Assembly (NCBI GenBank): GCA_037976565.1
Contig: CP137685.1
Coordinates: forward strand, 19,208,449-19,272,448
DNA length: 64,000 nucleotides
Source of the DNA: Mesocentrotus franciscanus
Lineage: Eukaryota > Echinodermata > Echinoidea > Camarodonta > Strongylocentrotidae
Direction: 5' to 3'
Positions within the stretch are counted from its first letter, which is position 1. Every line of letters begins with the position of its first letter. Under the pieces are notes generated by a model. That model was not told the DNA's origin. It was given only the letters and a program-made list of their open reading frames with translations, and searched no databases. The position numbers and the translations under genes are program-made. Shown here in pieces: positions 59,891-64,000 of the stretch.

Positions 59891-60013
59891 GAACAATTCG
59901 ATTAATCAAGAGAATAGAGAATAGATGTCTCTAAGTACTGACAGGTCACATCATCGATAGTGTCAATAAGTATATCATGACGTAAGCAATCATAAGAAGA
60001 AGAACAATAAGAG

Positions 60014-60016
<3 letters not shown>

Positions 60017-60047
<31 letters not shown>

Positions 60048-60050
60048 ACG
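60017..60050. repeat. (TAG)n microsatellite
   Basis: About 33 bases of uninterrupted TAG upstream of neurogenin. Confidence 0.95.
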
Positions 60051-60341
60051 CAGTAACCAAAATTCAATTTGTGTATTAAACAAGATGTGCTAATAATGAG
60101 TCAAACCAAAGTGATGAATAGTTAAATTTAATTGAAAGTCAACAAAGCAATTTGGATCTGCATAGCACGATGTTTCAAAGATGATGCGACAAGTGATGAT
60201 GATTGGCTCTTAACGTTTGCCTTGGTAAATAAAGTCTTTACAAAAATCGACAAACATGAATAAGGAACATGTTTGTGCACGCGATAAGTATTATTTGACA
60301 CTGTATCAGTTTAGGTGGAACTATTGATTGTGTAACCATAT

Positions 60342-60386
60342 AAGCGCTCTCTCTTTCTTTCTCTCTCTCTCTCTCTCTCTCTCTCA
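60342..60386. repeat. (CT)n microsatellite and CT-rich tract
   Basis: CT run, then TC-rich DNA continuing to about 60640. The serine/leucine-rich frames are compositional. Confidence 0.9.
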
Positions 60387-60639
60387 TTCTTTTCCTTTCT
60401 CTCCTATCTCTCCACTTCCATTCTCTACCCCTCTGTTTCTATCTCATTCTATCATACTCCTCTTTTTGTCGCTCCATATACGTATCCTTCTCTCCAATCT
60501 CCATTGTCTTCTAAATTTCAAAATTCTCTATCTAGATCCATCTCGCTTCCTCTATTTCTCTTGTCATCTAGTAGGTCGAATTCCTTTCCATCTTTTCCAA
60601 TGTCAATATTATCAACCTTCTTGCTCTGTCCTTCATTAA

Positions 60640-61500
60640 TTTCTCTCCTACTTTCTGTTTGTCACGATCCTGATCTCACTTTAAGTTACAATGCGTTATT
60701 TTATGTATCAAAATCAAACTAAGACACTTTGTTCTGTTTTAAATGTGACGCCTTTCAGTTAAATGTATTTCGCTTGTCTTCATGAGAAACATAGTTTTTA
60801 TATTAGATTCTCAATATTTCCTTCAAACAACTGACTAAAATCTAAAAGAAGACAATCACCTAATCAATCAATCAACTATAGTTGGCAGAGCACGACAGCA
60901 GACAAGCAAATCGATGATTTTGAACAATATTCTTCCAATTCAATAGGTTTTGGTTATTTTTTAGAAAACGACAAACTGGAGACAATAATAATCTAATGAG
61001 TTGGTAATGAGCGAGCACAGTTTTTTTTATATCTATTCTTTTGACTAGCGACTGCTTAACGCACGCTGTCCAAACACAACGCGCGTTGGGACAGAGCTGT
61101 TTATTTTGTCCAAAGTGTCCCATCTTTTTCTGTGATAGAGCGGCGTGCTCGTGCGGCATCCGAAATTATTTAATTGGATTGTTTCGGGGGCTCTTCAGCA
61201 TCTTGGATGTGGTCGATTTGGTGGGGTTTTGATCGATGAGAGAACAAATAATGGCTAGTGATTTCAATTTTATCCTCCTGACCCTGCCTTTCCGCTGTGC
61301 AAATTGTGCGGTTGAGATTCAAGGCAGTTGTGAAGGCAAGCCTGTCATGTAATCATCGTTTCGATTCATGACAATTAGAAAATTTGTTTAAGATAACAAT
61401 GCGAATCATTACAGTCACAATAAAACATTCATTGCTTTGAATATACCTATCCAGAAGTACAATCGTGACACTTAAAAAGAAATTCAATTTTAAAGTGTTT
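60640..61500. other. Upstream neurogenin flank, no gene recognised
   Basis: Mixed AT-rich DNA. 61060-61220 is richer in CpG (AACGCGCGTTGGGAC, GAGCGGCGTGCTCGTGCGGC). No protein motif is seen. Confidence 0.4.
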
Positions 61501-61816
61501 CACTTCAAATCTTCTTTCTCGTCTTTCTATTTTTGTGTAAATGTCTATCCGTTTCACTTTCTTCTATTTCTCTCTCTTCTTCTTTCTTCATTCATCCATT
61601 TCTTAATGATTCCTTTGTCTCTAATTTCATATTTGTTTTCACTTCTGTCATTGTCTTTCATTTTCCCTCTCCCCTATCTTCCCCTCTCTTTCTTTCTCTC
61701 TTATTGTTGTGCATTCATTTTTTTCTATATTTATTACACTTTTGTTCTATCATTCACTATTTCCATTCTCTCTCTTCTCTCCTTCTTCTCCTACTTCTTC
61801 TTCTTATTCTCTATAC

Positions 61817-61858
<42 letters not shown>

Positions 61859-61862
61859 CTCT
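61500..61862. repeat. Pyrimidine-rich tract ending in (CT)n
   Basis: Degenerate TTCTC-rich DNA with pure CT at 61819-61852. Three overlapping long frames are artefacts. Confidence 0.9.
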
Positions 61863-61874
61863 TCTCTGCTCTCA

Positions 61875-62065
61875 CTTTCTCAGTTGGTCACGGAAGTTCA
61901 TCTCTCGTCGCCTTCGCTGCGCGCGTGCCTCAAATTATCAACCTTCCAAGTGACTTCCTCCGCTCCTCTAAAACAGCGCCTGCGCAAGTCAACCTACTCG
62001 TTGATTGGCTGTAAGCATCGATCAACCAACCAATCAAAACGCATCTAGAGTGCTTTATACACCGC
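61875..62065. promoter_or_regulatory. Candidate promoter-like block upstream of neurogenin
   Basis: A CpG-richer segment (GTCGCCTTCGCTGCGCGCGT) is followed by GATTGGCTG and CCAACCAATCAAAA (CCAAT-type boxes in both senses) and a TATA-like TATAAAG on the minus strand at 62053-62059. It lies about 2.1 kb upstream of the neurogenin ATG and could feed a 5' UTR exon. The direction is ambiguous. Confidence 0.25.
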
Positions 62066-62499
62066 ATAACATGGATTTTACTTTGTAGGCCGAAGAGATG
62101 CCGAATAATGACCAATTATATTGTGCCATTTTAAAAAGACATTTAAAATGTGGTAAAAAGTGACAAAGTAACAAAAATTGTCATGCCATCGACAAAAATT
62201 AATGCAATTATTACAAAATTAAGTGATTCTTTATCACAAAGGAAAATTAAATTGGCATCTCATGTAATAAGTATGACAGAACTATGTTATATTGATTTCA
62301 ACAGTAAATTTGTCAAGAGTTATGTACACGAAAGATATATTCAGTAAATGACGAATAAAACTATTTCTTTTTTTAGCATATTTGAATATATAGTTATATA
62401 TGTTATGATGATGATGATATATATATTTCTTTTTTAACCGCTTTTTTGACGTTTTTTTATTTCTAAATATTTTATTCCATGATTTATTGGGACGAAGCA

Positions 62500-62830
62500 C
62501 GACTTTAAAATCTGCACAGGCGGACGGCCAGTCGCAGTGGGGTGAATTGTTAACAATCCTAATAGATTCATAAGTGATTTTCTCCAGAGGATTCTAAGAG
62601 TGAGAAAAGAGCGGCCAAATCGGTTCTGAATGGGAGGCATAGAGCAGACCGTGAAAATCGCATTGATTTTACACGCCTTTTTGACAGATCAAGGCGTGGG
62701 AAAGACCCAGATGGTAGTGGGATCGGCACGGGCAACGGCCGGGCTGGTTGATAGTGCCGTACTGGGGTATGCGGGTAACAGGGGGACTCGGGCGCATCTA
62801 AAATTCCAATGAAGAACTAGCGAGTATTCA
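62500..62830. other. GC-richer low-repeat block upstream of neurogenin
   Basis: Stands out from AT-rich DNA on both sides. It contains the perfect palindrome ATTGTTAACAAT at 62546-62557 (two inverted AACAAT Sox cores). The open frame 62630-62812 is not recognised. It may be regulatory. Confidence 0.25.
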
Positions 62831-64000
62831 CCCTATAGATAGACGGTCGATTGTTTTTTCCTCTTTGTACTTTACAAACTCGTGCCAGGGACTTGTTCGC
62901 TCAGCTACTCTTGGCAACGAGAACCAACATATGGTAGGTAAGCTTGATGTTGCGACTAGCATGAAAATGAAAGCGGAAAAGCGACAAAATATGACTTAAA
63001 AAAAAAGAACACACTCTTTCGCTCTGCGTAGGGCAAGATTAATAGAGCGCGTGTATGCACCCCTCTCTCTCCAAAGAGCTTTTTACAAGTCATTAATCAA
63101 CAATATCTCTCGAGTGCACTTTAAAAGAAGGAGAATTATATGAAATAATGGGGTAAATGTTCTTGCGTCATGAAATTGACACATGTCAAATTTGGAAAGT
63201 ACAAGTCATGTCAGGCAGTGCAGGCTCTGAGCAGTATGTAGGAAGGCAATGGGTAACACATGCAGCAAAGGGTAAAAATGTGGGAGACACGTTAGACCTC
63301 GTATCCAGCTAGAATTACTGAAGATGTAGGGAGTGTTTGTTTCACCATGGACCTACTTCGTAGTAGGTCCATGGTTTCACACGGAAAAAACATAAAAACA
63401 AAGAAAGAGAAAATTAATTGAGAAAGAATTTTAAAAAAAAAGTATGACACGTGGTATAGTGTAGAAAGTGGAAGAAATTATATCCATGGCATGCTAGAGT
63501 TTATCATATGCTTATAGAATGATTGATCTACTGAAGATTTTGTTTTTATAACTCATGATACGAATTGTATATTGTGATTAAATTAAATGGTTAAACATGG
63601 AAACAAGTATTTTTAATCATGAAAAACAAAGAAAAATTCCTCGACGATCTTGTAAATTGTAATGAAACCCGACTTCACGCTCTAAAAAATGACATCTTGT
63701 CAAACTCAACTTAATTGGAATAGAACATTACAAGACACTGTGATTAAAAAAGCTAATTGAAGTATCTCATTATGTGATACACCAATGACCAGAATAAAAT
63801 ACCAATAAGTGTGTGAGTTTACATTCATAGATGCATAAAACACTGGTCAAATGACTATTTTGTAACATATTGAGAATGAGACGAGCAGTATGAGGGTATT
63901 AGTTTTAATAATTCAAAACGAATTAAACAAAATTCATCATTTTTAATTTAGTACAGTGTCGATCGGCTAAAATTCTGATGAAAATAAAAGACCTCAACAA
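62830..64000. other. Right-edge intergenic DNA, no gene recognised
   Basis: AT-rich with no supported coding frame. It contains one strong short hairpin at 63344-63375. Confidence 0.4.
63344..63375. repeat. Short perfect hairpin, 14-bp stem
   Basis: ACCATGGACCTACT pairs with AGTAGGTCCATGGT across a TCGT loop, and TTTCAC follows the right arm as it precedes the left. It could be the centre of a foldback element or simply a palindrome. Confidence 0.7.

Noticed and set aside
61465..62048. Three overlapping 100-170-residue frames
   Set aside because: A pyrimidine-rich tract without stop codons; composition explains the length.

Overview
The window is eukaryotic DNA, most likely from an echinoderm and probably a sea urchin. 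It is AT-rich and intron-bearing, and full of CT/GA, TAG, GAT and ATCC microsatellites, tRNA-derived SINEs with (TAA)n tails, short palindromic DNA transposons and decayed LINEs. The lineage is inferred from overall character and from the two proteins; no species-diagnostic marker was found.

Only two protein-coding genes can be supported, both on the minus strand. At the left, positions 1341-9854 hold the first five coding exons of a neutral ceramidase (ASAH2 family). All splice junctions are GT-AG and the reading frame is continuous for 218 residues: signal peptide, the zinc-site motif GTHTHSGPGG and the INRSP motif. The rest of the gene lies beyond the left edge. At the right, positions 58891-59844 hold a single-exon 317-residue bHLH factor of the neurogenin family.

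The roughly 49 kb between them is a gene desert. It contains a 5'-truncated CR1/L2-like LINE inserted just upstream of the ceramidase start (about 9985-11440), and a nested TIR element carrying a hAT-type MITE with an 8-bp target duplication (11482-11775). It also has two TTAA-flanked piggyBac-like MITEs (41860-42443, 45069-45646), several palindromic foldback elements, two minisatellites (47.6 and 50.2 kb) and a degenerate GGGGCAC repeat (54-55.1 kb). A dead LINE at 55.1-56.4 kb is interrupted by a SINE and a MITE. Such a desert beside a developmental transcription factor is a plausible home for cis-regulatory DNA, and a few candidate blocks are noted, but none can be proved from sequence alone.

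The two genes have unrelated roles: sphingolipid breakdown in the secretory pathway or at the cell surface, and neural fate specification. Nothing suggests they work together. No CRISPR array, operon, viral genome or clearly new biochemical system was seen. The most informative structures are the nested and palindromic mobile elements.
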